Origin: Lachnospiraceae bacterium
Lineage (GTDB): Bacteria > Bacillota > Clostridia > Lachnospirales > Lachnospiraceae
Assembly: GCA_017889125.1 (NCBI GenBank)
Contig: JAGHER010000192.1
Span: 1 to 48,277, forward strand
Direction: 5' to 3'
Length of the DNA: 48,277 bases
A program made the position numbers and the translations under genes. Each line of letters opens with the position of its first letter. The first letter of the stretch is position 1. Below are positions 1 to 9,239 of the stretch, piece after piece. The notes beneath the pieces are model-generated. The model had not been told where the DNA came from. It saw only the letters and a list, made by a program, of their open reading frames with translations, and made no database searches.

Positions 1-1137
1 AAGACCTATGTGGGCGCCATGCCGGGACGTCTGGTGGAGGGGCTGCGCCAGGCAGGCACGGCCAATCCGCTGATGCTTCTGGATGAGATTGACAAGGTAA
101 GCAGCGATTACAAGGGCGATACCTCTTCGGCCCTTTTGGAGGTACTGGACGGCGAGCAGAATGTGCGGTTCCGGGATCATTACGTGGAGCTGCCCATCGA
201 TCTGTCTCAGGTGATGTTTATCGCCACGGCCAATACCACCCAGACCATCCCCGGCCCCCTCTTGGACCGGATGGAGGTGATCGAGGTCAACAGCTACACG
301 GAAAATGAAAAATTCCACATTGCCAAAGATTACCTGGTGCGAAAGCAGCTGGAGAAAAACGGCCTTACGGGAGAGCAGGTCACCTTTTCTGACCGCGCCC
401 TGGAAAAGATCATTCACAATTACACCAGAGAAGCCGGTGTGCGGAATCTGGAGCGGCGCATTGGGGACATCTGCCGGAAGGCGGCCAGAGAATTTCTGGA
501 GAACCGCAGGACTTCCCTGCGGCTGACTGAAGGGAATCTGGAAAAGTACCTGGGAAAAGAGCGGGTGACCTTTGAGGAGGCCAACGAGGAGGATCAGGTG
601 GGCATTGTACGGGGACTGGCCTGGACCAGCGTAGGGGGAGATACCCTGCAGATCGAGGTGAATGTGATGCCGGGCAAGGGGAACCTTCAGCTCACTGGCC
701 AGATGGGCGATGTGATGAAGGAGTCGGCCCAGACCGCCCTCACCTACGTGCGCAGCATCTGCCCGAACTATCAGGTGCCTGATGATTACTTTGAAAAGCA
801 CGATATCCACATCCACATCCCCGAGGGAGCTGTTCCCAAGGACGGGCCTTCTGCCGGAATCACCATGGCTACCGCCATGTTTTCTGCCGTAACCAACCGG
901 AAGGTGGATGCCAAGACGGCCATGACCGGGGAGATTACCCTCCGGGGCCGGGTGCTGCCCATCGGCGGCCTGAAGGAGAAAATCCTGGCAGCCAGGATGG
1001 CCCGCATGAAGAAGGTCCTTGTGCCGGAGAAAAACCGGCCGGATATGGCGGAGCTTTCCAAGGAGATTACCAAGGGACTGGAGATCGTGTACGTGAAAAC
1101 CATGGAAGATGTGCTTAAGGAGGCTTTGATTTCATGA
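1..1137 (+). CDS. lon: ATP-dependent protease Lon, C-terminal part (5' end outside window)
   Basis: Lon is a soluble AAA+ serine protease that unfolds and degrades damaged or regulatory proteins. The reading frame is open from base 1, so only the last 378 residues are seen. The first part is the end of the AAA+ module, with the Walker B stretch LLDEIDKV and a sensor-type IATANTT motif. The rest is the Lon protease domain. Its catalytic dyad is visible as the serine of DGPSAG (codon 284 of the fragment) and the lysine of GGLKEK (codon 325). Nothing in the visible part is broken. The stop codon overlaps the start of the next gene by four bases (ATGA), so lon and ysxC are probably translationally coupled, an arrangement common in Firmicutes. 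Confidence 0.97.
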   Translation, partial: KTYVGAMPGRLVEGLRQAGTANPLMLLDEIDKVSSDYKGDTSSALLEVLDGEQNVRFRDHYVELPIDLSQVMFIATANTTQTIPGPLLDRMEVIEVNSYTENEKFHIAKDYLVRKQLEKNGLTGEQVTFSDRALEKIIHNYTREAGVRNLERRIGDICRKAAREFLENRRTSLRLTEGNLEKYLGKERVTFEEANEEDQVGIVRGLAWTSVGGDTLQIEVNVMPGKGNLQLTGQMGDVMKESAQTALTYVRSICPNYQVPDDYFEKHDIHIHIPEGAVPKDGPSAGITMATAMFSAVTNRKVDAKTAMTGEITLRGRVLPIGGLKEKILAARMARMKKVLVPEKNRPDMAELSKEITKGLEIVYVKTMEDVLKEALIS

Positions 1138-1733
1138 TTATCAAAAAAGCAGAACTGGAGACGGTCTGCGGCATTACCAGCAAGCTTCCGGCCAACACCC
1201 GGCCGGAGTTTGCCTTTGCGGGAAAGTCCAATGTGGGCAAATCCTCGCTGATTAATGCCATGATGAACCGCAAATCCCTGGCCAGGACTTCATCCCAGCC
1301 GGGAAAGACCCAGACCATCAATTTTTACAATATTAATGATGCGGTGTATTTTGTGGATCTGCCCGGCTACGGCTATGCCAAGGTTTCTCTGGAAGCCAAG
1401 GCAAAATGGGGGAAGATGATTGAAAATTACTTAAAGAAATCCCAGGTTCTTAAGGCCGTCTTTCTCCTGGTGGATATCCGCCACGACCCTACGGAGAACG
1501 ATAAGATGATGTATGACTGGGTAATCCACAACGGCTACCGCCCGGTGGTTATCGCTACGAAGTTAGACAAGCTGAAACGGAGCCAGATCGCGGCTCATGT
1601 GAAGGCTGTGCGCACAGGACTGGGAATGGAGAAGGAGGATGTGCTGATCCCCTTCTCCGCTGAGACCAAGCAGGGACGAGAGGAGATCTGGGCGCTGATT
1701 GAGGGCATGTGCAGCGAGGAGACATCCGAGTAA
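1134..1733 (+). CDS. ysxC: Ribosome biogenesis GTP-binding protein YsxC/YihA (EngB)
   Basis: This is a small Ras-like GTPase of 199 residues, the normal length for the family, which acts in late assembly of the 50S ribosomal subunit. The G1 P-loop is GKSNVGKS at residues 30-37. The G3 region reads DLPGYGYA, as is typical for EngB, the G4 motif is TKLDK and the G5-like motif is FSA. It starts within the lon stop codon (ATGA overlap) and is the last gene of this + strand unit. The next genes run on the other strand. Confidence 0.96.
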   Translation: MIIKKAELETVCGITSKLPANTRPEFAFAGKSNVGKSSLINAMMNRKSLARTSSQPGKTQTINFYNINDAVYFVDLPGYGYAKVSLEAKAKWGKMIENYLKKSQVLKAVFLLVDIRHDPTENDKMMYDWVIHNGYRPVVIATKLDKLKRSQIAAHVKAVRTGLGMEKEDVLIPFSAETKQGREEIWALIEGMCSEETSE

Positions 1734-1750
1734 GAGAGATGACTGCGCAG

Positions 1751-1773
1751 AAAGCTTCTTTAAGAAAGCTTTT
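1751..1773. terminator. Possible bidirectional terminator between convergent genes
   Basis: A 7-bp stem AAAGCTT/AAGCTTT with an 8-base loop sits between the end of ysxC and the end of the convergent minus-strand gene, flanked by short A and T runs. It overlaps the last codons of the minus-strand gene and is AT-rich, so the call is weak. Confidence 0.3.
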
Positions 1774-2095
1774 GCGATACAGCTTCCATCGGCACAGACT
1801 CGGTGTGGGCACGTTCCAAAACAACTGGTTCCGGCCGGGGTTTTTCTCCTGCCGCTTCCCCATCAAGTTTCATTTCTCCATCAGATTTTACGTCATCATC
1901 AGATTTCATCTCCCCATCAAAGGGAGCAGATACCGCCAGGCTGCGGATCTTAATCCGCGCCAGGGTCTGGACAACGCGCATAAGCAGTGCTGCCGCAAAG
2001 GCAGGAAGGACAAAGGTAAACCAGAGCCGCCGCTTAAAACGGCGGCTTTGCTGTTTGATATTGCGGATGCGGTTTATGGTCATATTGGAGCCCAC
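1760..2095 (-). CDS. Small basic protein with one membrane segment
   Basis: I do not recognise a family. The 111-residue product has a very basic N-terminus (several Arg and Lys), then one hydrophobic segment at about residues 24-42 that could be a membrane anchor, then a charged tail in which short units such as DGEMK are repeated. This suggests a single-pass protein with an acidic and proline-containing tail. It lies 31 bases downstream of the DUF4364 gene on the same strand, so the two may be co-transcribed. The start is uncertain: the first in-frame start is a GTG at 2093-2095, with an ATG four codons later at 2081-2083, and neither has a strong Shine-Dalgarno site. The opposite strand is also open here, which lowers confidence. 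Confidence 0.5.
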   Translation of the reverse strand: MGSNMTINRIRNIKQQSRRFKRRLWFTFVLPAFAAALLMRVVQTLARIKIRSLAVSAPFDGEMKSDDDVKSDGEMKLDGEAAGEKPRPEPVVLERAHTESVPMEAVSQKLS

Positions 2096-2126
2096 TTTCT
2101 TTTCGTTATTTATCTTTGCCAGCCGT

Positions 2127-2663
2127 TTATCCTTTCCGGGATTCCCGACTCATTAAGGACTTCATGGCAAAGGAATAGATCTCCTGGCTTTTGCTGCGCC
2201 AGTTGCTGCACATGTATTCTGCCTGATCCTTATCGGGAACGGACAGATCCAGCTGGATCAGAGGAACCTTGCCTTCACGCACCTCGCAGTGGACGATATA
2301 GTCCTGGCTGGTGGATTTGTAGAAGTCGGATATAACGCCTACCTCGTCACGGAGACGGTATTTATTCTCCTTCAGATACTGATCCATGTCCTCAATGACA
2401 GTTGGAGAGATCTTATTGCCGAAAAAGCTCAGGGTGTCCTCGCCTTCGGGAGTGATCTCGTAGCGGGTGCTGTTGTGGGTGGATTCCATGCGGATCAAAC
2501 CGGCGTCCAGCAGCTCGTTTAACGCCTGCTGAAGCGTAAAATAGGTGGTATAATCGTGTTCGAGGAAAAAATTGGAAAGCTGCGCATTAGTCAACGGAAA
2601 ATTTACCCGTTTCAGCATATACAGATTCATTAATTTGTACAATGTCATTGGCTCGGACAGCAT
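2127..2663 (-). CDS. DUF4364 family winged-helix protein
   Basis: The 178-residue protein fits the DUF4364 family, which is found in Clostridia. The first ~75 residues look like a winged helix: helices, then LLDAGLIRMESTHNSTRYEIT, which resembles the recognition helix and wing of PadR- or MarR-like proteins. The rest is a mixed alpha/beta domain of unknown role. DNA binding is an inference from the fold. I chose the ATG at 2661-2663 because AGGTGGG lies just upstream at good distance; a GTG three codons further upstream is the alternative. The gene is divergent from the DUF5717 gene with about 120 bases between them, so the promoters of both must lie in that gap. Confidence 0.75.
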   Translation of the reverse strand: MLSEPMTLYKLMNLYMLKRVNFPLTNAQLSNFFLEHDYTTYFTLQQALNELLDAGLIRMESTHNSTRYEITPEGEDTLSFFGNKISPTVIEDMDQYLKENKYRLRDEVGVISDFYKSTSQDYIVHCEVREGKVPLIQLDLSVPDKDQAEYMCSNWRSKSQEIYSFAMKSLMSRESRKG

Positions 2664-2787
2664 AATACCCACCTGATTTCTTTTTTTGATTTTTATTTCC
2701 TCTATTATGATAACAACTTAGCCCTTTTAAATCAAGCGGAAATATGGTAGAATAAGTTGATATTAGGGAGATTTTGGGTGACATAAG

Positions 2788-5700
2788 ATGAAAGAACGAA
2801 TTAATCGACTTGCCAGAGGCATTCTGGATATGGATATACCGCAGGTTGTCATCATACCGAAAGCGCTGAATGAGGCCGTCCAGGCAGGGCGGATTACCAC
2901 CGGCGAATTTCACGTAAACAGCGGCAACGGCATGCATATAAAAGGGCTGGTATACACCAGCCACACGAGAGTAAAAATCGAGAATCCGGCATTCGGCGGG
3001 ATGCGCAACCGGATTTCCTATCAGGTTGATGCTACCCATCTGGAGGATGGGGATCAGATTGAGGGGGAGATCCGGCTGGTGACCAATGGGGGAGAGTTTA
3101 TGCTCCCCTTTCAGTTCCCTGTGCGGCTGGGTGTCTCCGGCCAGACCCTGGCCGGATTAAAGACGCCGGCAGATTTTGCCGCTATTGCCAGAGAGGATCT
3201 GGAGACCGCTCTGCGGCTTTTTGATTATGAGGATTTTGTGAAGGCGCCCTTCATGCAGGATATGCATGTGCGGGCGGTTTATGATGGCCTTAAAGGTCAT
3301 GGCGACCGGGGAAACCAGCTGGAGGAATTTTTGGTTTCTCTGGGGGTGAAGGAGCCGGTGCGGCTGACCATAGCCCAGGATACCCGGCGGTACGGCCGGC
3401 CTTCTGAGGTTCTGGAGGATAATGTGGCTGCAGAGCGGAGCGGATGGGGCTACGTATCCCTGGAGGCCCAGGCGGATGTCCCGTTTATCGAGATACCGAA
3501 AAGGCAGTTTTTTGCCGGGGATTTTGAGGAGAATCTGTGCCGGATTCCTTACTGGATCCTGCCGGAGAGGCTTCACCGGGGCCGGAATTTCGGCACCATC
3601 CGTCTGATTACGGCCAAGGAGACGGTGACGATCCCTGTTCGGGTGGAAAGTGAACCCAGGCTTGCCGGGGAGCTTTCCCGGCGCCGCTTCTGGAAGGCGG
3701 CAGGGCAGTTTTTGGAGCTGCGCCTGGATGTGGAGGATGGCCGTTATGAATTTAATGCCCTGCGGGACCGGATGCTCCGGGAGCTGGATGTGATGCGCAG
3801 CCAGCCGGAGGATAAGAATATGGCGGCCCTGTGGATGGCGGAGACTCTGGCGCGCCAGGGGAACCGGGATCAGGCGGCCCTTGTGCTGGATGAGTGCAGG
3901 GATGAGATTTTGATGTCCAGGCGGGACATGGTAGATTATTACTGTTATTTCCAGTATGTTCATCTGCTGCTGCAGCCCAATATCAGCCAGAAGGAATCCC
4001 TTCTGCGCCTGGTGCGCAAGTACCTTTCTGAGGGCGGGCACCCGATCCTGTTTTTCATTCGCCTGAAGTTAGATGAGTCGGTGAAGGAGACGCCCATGAG
4101 CCTGATGGCGGATATGCGCAGGCTTTTCGAGGGCGGCTTTCACAGTCCCTTCCTGTATACGGCAGCCTATGAGATTCTTAAGGAACATCCGGAATTTCTT
4201 CAGCGGCCGGATGCTTTCCTTCTGCAGGTGCTGAATTTTGCCAGCCGCAGAGGGATTGTGGATGAGGGGACGGCTGTCCGCATTGCCCAGCTTACGGGCT
4301 TAGAGAAGCATTACAGCCGGATGCTTCACCGGATTCTGGTGCGCCTTTACGAGAGCTATCCCAGAAAGGAGATCCTGGCCGGGGTCTGCAGCATGATGAT
4401 TAAGGGCGAGTGCAGGAAGCCGGAGGATTTTCGCTGGTACGAGGCAGCCCTGGAGGAGGGCTTGAGCCTGACCCGGCTGTATGAGTATTTTCTGTATTCT
4501 CTGCCTAAGGATTACAACCACCTTCTTCCCAGAGAGGTGCTTTTATATTTTTCCTACGGACATGATCTGGACCGGCACAGCAGGTCGGTGCTGTACAAAA
4601 ATATCCTGCTGTTTATGAATCCGGGCACCAAGCTGTACCAGTCCTATGAGCGGGATATGGAGCAGTTTGCCCTGGATCAGCTGTTCCAGTCTCAGATTAA
4701 CAGCCGTCTGGCGGTGATTTACGATCACATGATCTATAAGGACATGATTGACGAGCCCATCGCCAGGGTACTTCCGGCCATACTCCGGTCTTACCGGATT
4801 TCCTGCCGGAACCGGCAGATGAAGTACGTGGTTATCCGCTACGAGGAGTTAGATCAGGAGGATGTGTACCGGCTGGCTGACGGAGTGGCCTATGTGCCCC
4901 TCTTTTCCGGTACTACGGTGATCCTTTTCCAGGATGCTTTTGGAAACCGGTACGCAGACGTGCAGTATCTGAAGACGCCGGTGATGGACAAGGCGGAGCT
5001 GGAAAAGCGGTGCTTTGCGGTCTATCCGGCCCACCCCATGCTTTGCCTTACGGCCTGCCGGGCGGCGGCAGCCAAGGAGACGCCGGTGGAGGAGGACATC
5101 CAGATTTTAGAGCGCACTATACAGGAACTGCCTCTCTGTGATCTGTACCGGAAGAGCCTTTTGGCGGCCATTATTGCCTATTACCGGCGGCTTGCGGGAG
5201 AGGAGAACTCCTCCCAGTGCGAGTGCAGCTATCTGCTGACTTTGGATATGGAGGCCATGAGCCGGAGGGAGAGGATTTTGATCTGCGAGACCCTTATCAG
5301 CCAGAATTATCTGGAGGAGGCTTACGGAATTTTGAAGGTTTACGGCTGGGAGGGCCTAGATACGGGGCGGCTGTCCAAGCTCTGTTCCAAGATGATCCTT
5401 CAGCAGATGTTTGATGAGGACAATTTCCTGATGGGTCTTTCTTTCCAGGTCTTTGCCGACGGGAAGGCGGACAGCGTGATTCTGGATTATCTCTGTGAGC
5501 ATTTTAACGGGGATTCTGATGAGATGTTCCGGCTTCTTTCCCAGGCGGTGCCTGCCCGGGTGGAAACCTACGATCTGGAGGAGCGTCTCCTGTGCCAGAT
5601 GATGTTTTCCGGAAGAGTGAAGCATCTGGATCAAACCTTCCTTCTGTATTCCAAGCGGAAGAGGATGAGCGAGATCGTGGTGAAGGCTTACTTTACGGTG

Positions 5701-6354
5701 AAGTCCATGGGGTATTTTCTGAATCATGAGACGGCGGATCCGCAGGTTTTTGCCTACCTGGAGGCCACGGTGAACCGGATGGAAGATATGGAGAAGGCGC
5801 CGGTGATTTACCTGCTGGCCCTGACCTTATATTATTCCCAGTGCAGGGAGCTTAAGGATGACCAGATTCGCCTGTGCCGCAGGATGACCGATCAGCTTCT
5901 CGGGGACGGGCTGGTATTCCCTTACACCAAGAAGCTTTCCCGGTTTGTGCCGGTGCCCCAGAGCGTGCTGGACAAGGCCATGATCTGCTTTGAGGGGCAT
6001 AAGGATGATAAGCTGGAGCTTCTGGTGCGGATCCGTCCTGATGAGGAGGAGTACCATGTAGAGGAGCTTCGCCGGGTATATCAGGGATTTTACGTGTGCA
6101 GGAAGGTCCTCTTCGAGGGGGAGACCATGGAATACCAGATTTACCGCCAGGAGGCCGGTGAGCGGAAGCTGGCGGCAGAGGGGACGGTATCCTGTGAGCT
6201 GGCGCCCCGGAACCTGAAGGAAAGCCGGTTTGCCAGCCTGAATGATATGGGTCTCTGCCTGAGCATGAAGGAGGAGGCCGGACTGAAGAAGAGTATGCAG
6301 GAGTATCTGATGCGGAACGCGGCGCTGGAGGAGCTTTTCCCGCTGGCGCGGTGA
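2788..6354 (+). CDS. Large DUF5717 family protein
   Basis: This 1188-residue protein has no signal peptide and no clear membrane segment, so it is probably cytoplasmic. The N-terminal ~300 residues are beta-rich and the long remainder is mostly helical, with spacing that suggests degenerate TPR-like helical repeats. I recognise it as the DUF5717 family of Lachnospiraceae; its biochemical role is unknown. A GGGTGA site six bases before the ATG supports the start. It is followed after 40 bases by a DUF5716 gene and then a TPR-like gene, and the three probably form one operon. Because the neighbour has an Hsp70/actin-like fold, a scaffold or client-binding role is conceivable, but this is only inference. 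Confidence 0.75.
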   Translation: MKERINRLARGILDMDIPQVVIIPKALNEAVQAGRITTGEFHVNSGNGMHIKGLVYTSHTRVKIENPAFGGMRNRISYQVDATHLEDGDQIEGEIRLVTNGGEFMLPFQFPVRLGVSGQTLAGLKTPADFAAIAREDLETALRLFDYEDFVKAPFMQDMHVRAVYDGLKGHGDRGNQLEEFLVSLGVKEPVRLTIAQDTRRYGRPSEVLEDNVAAERSGWGYVSLEAQADVPFIEIPKRQFFAGDFEENLCRIPYWILPERLHRGRNFGTIRLITAKETVTIPVRVESEPRLAGELSRRRFWKAAGQFLELRLDVEDGRYEFNALRDRMLRELDVMRSQPEDKNMAALWMAETLARQGNRDQAALVLDECRDEILMSRRDMVDYYCYFQYVHLLLQPNISQKESLLRLVRKYLSEGGHPILFFIRLKLDESVKETPMSLMADMRRLFEGGFHSPFLYTAAYEILKEHPEFLQRPDAFLLQVLNFASRRGIVDEGTAVRIAQLTGLEKHYSRMLHRILVRLYESYPRKEILAGVCSMMIKGECRKPEDFRWYEAALEEGLSLTRLYEYFLYSLPKDYNHLLPREVLLYFSYGHDLDRHSRSVLYKNILLFMNPGTKLYQSYERDMEQFALDQLFQSQINSRLAVIYDHMIYKDMIDEPIARVLPAILRSYRISCRNRQMKYVVIRYEELDQEDVYRLADGVAYVPLFSGTTVILFQDAFGNRYADVQYLKTPVMDKAELEKRCFAVYPAHPMLCLTACRAAAAKETPVEEDIQILERTIQELPLCDLYRKSLLAAIIAYYRRLAGEENSSQCECSYLLTLDMEAMSRRERILICETLISQNYLEEAYGILKVYGWEGLDTGRLSKLCSKMILQQMFDEDNFLMGLSFQVFADGKADSVILDYLCEHFNGDSDEMFRLLSQAVPARVETYDLEERLLCQMMFSGRVKHLDQTFLLYSKRKRMSEIVVKAYFTVKSMGYFLNHETADPQVFAYLEATVNRMEDMEKAPVIYLLALTLYYSQCRELKDDQIRLCRRMTDQLLGDGLVFPYTKKLSRFVPVPQSVLDKAMICFEGHKDDKLELLVRIRPDEEEYHVEELRRVYQGFYVCRKVLFEGETMEYQIYRQEAGERKLAAEGTVSCELAPRNLKESRFASLNDMGLCLSMKEEAGLKKSMQEYLMRNAALEELFPLAR

Positions 6355-6394
6355 TCGGATAGGAAATGCGAAAAAGAATACAAGGGGGACATCG

Positions 6395-7618
6395 ATGGAG
6401 GGACTTGTGATTGGGCTGGACCTGAGTGATTTTTACACCCAGGTCTGCTGCTGGGAAAGGGAGAAGACATGGACGTTTCCCACGATTCTGTGCAAAAAAA
6501 AGGATGAGGATCAGTGGTATATCGGGGACGAGGCCTACAGCTGCAATCTGGCCGGGGAGGGAATCCTTGTGGACAAGCTCCCGGCTTTGGCCAGGAAGGG
6601 GGAGGCAGTTCTTTTGGGGGCGAAAAAATACAGCCCCAGAGAGCTTTTGCAGGAGTACTTAAAGCAGGTACTTTCTCATCCCAGGACGGCCTTTAAGACG
6701 GAAAAGATCAGCCAGCTGGTGATTACCTTGCCCCAGCCGGACAGTCAGATTATGGACTGTCTGCTGTACTGTGCGGATTATCTGGAGATTCCCAGAAGCC
6801 GTTTTCATGTGATCAGCCACGGGGAGAGCTTCCTCTACTATGTGCTGGCACAGAAAAAGGAGATCTGGTCCGGGCAGGTGGGGCTTTTTGATTTGTCCCA
6901 GAGCGGCCTGTGCTATTACGAGATGAAGGTGCAGCGGGGGCTTAAACAGAGCACTGTGCTTTCGGATTATGAGAAGATTGACCAGGGGATGAATCTGGAT
7001 CTTCTGGACAGCTCCTCCGGTATCCGCATGGCGGATAAGATCCTCTGCGGGTGCGCGGAGCGGCTTTTAGCCAAGAAGCTGTTTTCTGCTATCATCCTTA
7101 CGGGGCGGGGCTTTGAGAAGCCCTCCTGGGCCGCGGAATTTATGAAGGTCATCGGCCGCCGCAGGAAGGTCTTTGGGGAGACGGTGCTTTTTGCCCGGGG
7201 AGCCTGCGTGAAGGGTCAGGACTGCCTGGAGGCAGAGACCAAATTCCCCTATGTGATGATCTGTGAGGGACGGTTAAAATCCACCATCTCCATGGAGGTC
7301 ATCCACGAGGAAAAGCCTACCCAGCTGGTGATTGCGGCTTCCGGGGACAGCTGGTACGAGGCCAAGAGCACCCTGGATTTTATCCTGGACAATCAGGAGG
7401 AGCTGGTGTTTCAGATCCAGCCTCTGGATTCCCGGAAGCGGTATGAGATCCGCATGCCTTTAGAGGAGATTCCTCACCGGCCAAACCGCACCACACGGAT
7501 TCAGATGAAGGTGGGCTTTCTGGATGAAAGCACTATGGCGGTGATGGTCCAGGACAAGGGCTTTGGCGAATTATTTCCGGCTTCGGATATTGTGATACGC
7601 AGGGAGATTGCTTTATGA
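6395..7618 (+). CDS. DUF5716 family protein with Hsp70/actin-like (ASKHA) fold
   Basis: The 407-residue product begins GLDLSDFYTQV, which looks like the phosphate-1 loop of the Hsp70/actin superfamily. Further on, VGLFDLSQSGLCYYEM resembles phosphate-2 and AIILTGRGFEKP the adenosine motif. The last third is beta-rich, as in the substrate-binding domain of DnaK. It therefore looks like a specialised DnaK-like protein, assigned to DUF5716 from memory; whether it hydrolyses ATP cannot be told. GGGGG about eight bases before the ATG is the ribosome site. Its stop overlaps the next start (ATGA), so it is translationally coupled to the TPR-like gene. Confidence 0.72.
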   Translation: MEGLVIGLDLSDFYTQVCCWEREKTWTFPTILCKKKDEDQWYIGDEAYSCNLAGEGILVDKLPALARKGEAVLLGAKKYSPRELLQEYLKQVLSHPRTAFKTEKISQLVITLPQPDSQIMDCLLYCADYLEIPRSRFHVISHGESFLYYVLAQKKEIWSGQVGLFDLSQSGLCYYEMKVQRGLKQSTVLSDYEKIDQGMNLDLLDSSSGIRMADKILCGCAERLLAKKLFSAIILTGRGFEKPSWAAEFMKVIGRRRKVFGETVLFARGACVKGQDCLEAETKFPYVMICEGRLKSTISMEVIHEEKPTQLVIAASGDSWYEAKSTLDFILDNQEELVFQIQPLDSRKRYEIRMPLEEIPHRPNRTTRIQMKVGFLDESTMAVMVQDKGFGELFPASDIVIRREIAL

Positions 7619-8430
7619 GTTTACTTTTATGCAGGATGGAACCGGTTCAGCATCCCTTTGAGGTGCCGGAGCTGGGAGTGCGGCTTTATTCTTCCCAGGA
7701 GCTGTGCTATGTGATTTATGAAAACCCGCTGCTTGTAATTGATGATTTTGTGGATGACCGGCTGATTCAGTTTGTCCGCAGCGAGTTAAATATGGAATTT
7801 CTGGCGGGAAAGCTGGATAACTGGAAGAAGAGCAATGAGAACCCGGATAATCTGCTGCTTTTGATCCTCACGGAGTGTCAGTACTACACCTCGTCGGAGG
7901 TGAGCCATTACCGCCAGCTGCTGATTCAGCTGCGCAAGAAGCACCCTGCCCAGCTGGCAAAGGACAGGGCCGATTTCTTTTTCGGGAAGCGGCAGTACGG
8001 GAGGGCAATCTCTCTCTATGAAAAGCTTCTGGATTCTCAGCGGGACAATGTGGTGGACGAGGAATTTTTAAGCCGCCTCTGGTGCTGTCTGGGGGCCTGC
8101 TATGCCAGGATGTTCCAGTCGGAGAAGGCATATCATGCTTATGACCGGGCATTTTTCTATAACAGCAGGAATCCGGAGATCCTGGAGCGGATTTATTCAT
8201 TAAAGGCCATGTTCCCGGAGCTTAATCTGGATGAGCGGTATCAGTCGGCCATCCAGGCCAGGGATACGAAGGCCTGGGATGAGCGAATTGAGGCGGCCCG
8301 GAAAAACAGCCGGGAGTCCCAGGCGGTGAAAGATCTGGATCAGCTGTTTATGAAGGATCCTGACTACCGGATGGAGGGGGCGGCAAAGCTTGTGCAGCAA
8401 TGGAAGCAGGAATACCGCTCCATGATGTAG
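7615..8430 (+). CDS. TPR-like helical protein, third gene of the DUF5717/DUF5716 unit
   Basis: The 271-residue protein has an alpha/beta N-terminal part and then tetratricopeptide-like helices at about residues 115-200 (for example YGRAISLYEKLLDSQ and KAYHAYDRAFFYNSRNPEIL). Its C-terminus is charged and helical. No catalytic motif is visible. TPR arrays bind other proteins, so it may serve as a partner of the Hsp70-like protein encoded just before it, in the manner of a co-chaperone; that is inference from the ATGA overlap and the fold. It ends 43 bases before a small cysteine-rich gene. Confidence 0.7.
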   Translation: MSLLLCRMEPVQHPFEVPELGVRLYSSQELCYVIYENPLLVIDDFVDDRLIQFVRSELNMEFLAGKLDNWKKSNENPDNLLLLILTECQYYTSSEVSHYRQLLIQLRKKHPAQLAKDRADFFFGKRQYGRAISLYEKLLDSQRDNVVDEEFLSRLWCCLGACYARMFQSEKAYHAYDRAFFYNSRNPEILERIYSLKAMFPELNLDERYQSAIQARDTKAWDERIEAARKNSRESQAVKDLDQLFMKDPDYRMEGAAKLVQQWKQEYRSMM

Positions 8431-8473
8431 AGGCGGCAGGTGCAGAAAATCGCGAAGAATCGACGAGGGAGGC

Positions 8474-8653
8474 ATGAAAATGGCTGCCTGTGACAGCTGC
8501 GTGTATTATGTATACGATGAGGACTGGGAGGAATACTGCTGCACGGCCAATGTGGACGAGGATGACCTTGCCCGTATGGCGCTAAGCAGCCGCTCCGAAT
8601 GTCCATACTACCGCCTGTATGACGAATACCGGACGGTGCGAAAACAAATGTAG
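8474..8653 (+). CDS. Small cysteine-rich protein, DUF6472 type
   Basis: The reading frame codes for 59 residues with a CDSC motif near the start, a CC pair in the middle and a single Cys in ECPYYRLYDEY, all in an acidic, tyrosine-rich background. The cysteine spacing suggests a small metal-binding knuckle. I associate this pattern with the DUF6472 family, common next to housekeeping genes in Lachnospiraceae. The start has GAGGGAGG right before the ATG. An in-frame ATG two codons later is an alternative. Function unknown. Confidence 0.7.
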   Translation: MKMAACDSCVYYVYDEDWEEYCCTANVDEDDLARMALSSRSECPYYRLYDEYRTVRKQM

Positions 8654-8684
8654 AGATATCATTTGCAGAAGGGAAGTGTTTCCA

Positions 8685-9164
8685 ATGTCTTTTGAGAAGG
8701 CAATGGCATATTTGAAGGAAAAGGGAATGGAGGACAGGGTGCAGACCTTTGAGGTGTCCAGCGCCACCGTGGAGCTGGCGGCAAAGGCCGTAGGCTGTGA
8801 GCCGGAGCGGATTGCAAAAACCCTGTCTTTTCTGGTGAATGAGAAGGCGGTTCTGATTGTAGCTGCCGGTGATGCCAAGGTGGACAACCGCAAATACAAA
8901 GAAGCCTTTCATACCAAGGCCAAGATGCTTACGCCGGAGCAGGTGACGGAGCTGGTAGGCCATCAGGTAGGCGGCGTATGCCCCTTTGGGGTGAAGGAAG
9001 GGACAGAGGTGTATCTGGACGAATCCCTTAAGCGGTTTCCTGTGGTTTACCCGGCCTGCGGCAGCGCAAACAGCGCGGTGAAGCTTACGGTTCCGGAGTT
9101 AGAGAGCTGTTCCGGATACCTTTCCTGGGTGGATGTGTGTAAGGGCTGGCAGGAAAACCCCTGA
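8685..9164 (+). CDS. ybaK: YbaK/EbsC family Cys-tRNA(Pro)-type deacylase
   Basis: The 159-residue protein belongs to the YbaK/ProX/aminoacyl-tRNA-deacylase family, whose members remove wrong amino acids from tRNA in the cytoplasm. Family features are the early TVELAAKAVGC helix, the conserved KTLSFLV strand in the position of the catalytic lysine, GDAKVDNRKYKEAF, and the GGVCPFG loop. I set the start at the ATG at 8685, where similarity begins and GAAGGGAAG lies about ten bases upstream; the frame is open further upstream into the preceding gene. The exact substrate (Cys-tRNA-Pro or another mischarged tRNA) cannot be read from the sequence. Confidence 0.9.
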   Translation: MSFEKAMAYLKEKGMEDRVQTFEVSSATVELAAKAVGCEPERIAKTLSFLVNEKAVLIVAAGDAKVDNRKYKEAFHTKAKMLTPEQVTELVGHQVGGVCPFGVKEGTEVYLDESLKRFPVVYPACGSANSAVKLTVPELESCSGYLSWVDVCKGWQENP

Positions 9165-9202
9165 TCAATGCAGCTTGGCAAAGGCAGCGTGATAAATACA
9201 GC

Positions 9203-9231
9203 TTGACAAATACCGGAAAAGTCAGTAATAT
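9203..9231 (+). promoter_or_regulatory. Sigma-A promoter of the T-box/greA/valS region
   Basis: A perfect -35 TTGACA (9203-9208) is followed after 17 bases by TAATAT (9226-9231). Transcription would begin near 9238, just before the structured T-box leader. Confidence 0.8.
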
Positions 9232-9239
9232 CATTATCA

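Noticed and set aside
1709-2335. 208-codon frame on the plus strand
   Set aside because: Antisense of the small membrane gene and DUF4364; the minus-strand products look like real proteins.
3157-4041. 294-codon open frame on the minus strand
   Set aside because: Antisense of the DUF5717 gene in GC-rich DNA, with odd His/Pro/Leu-rich composition.
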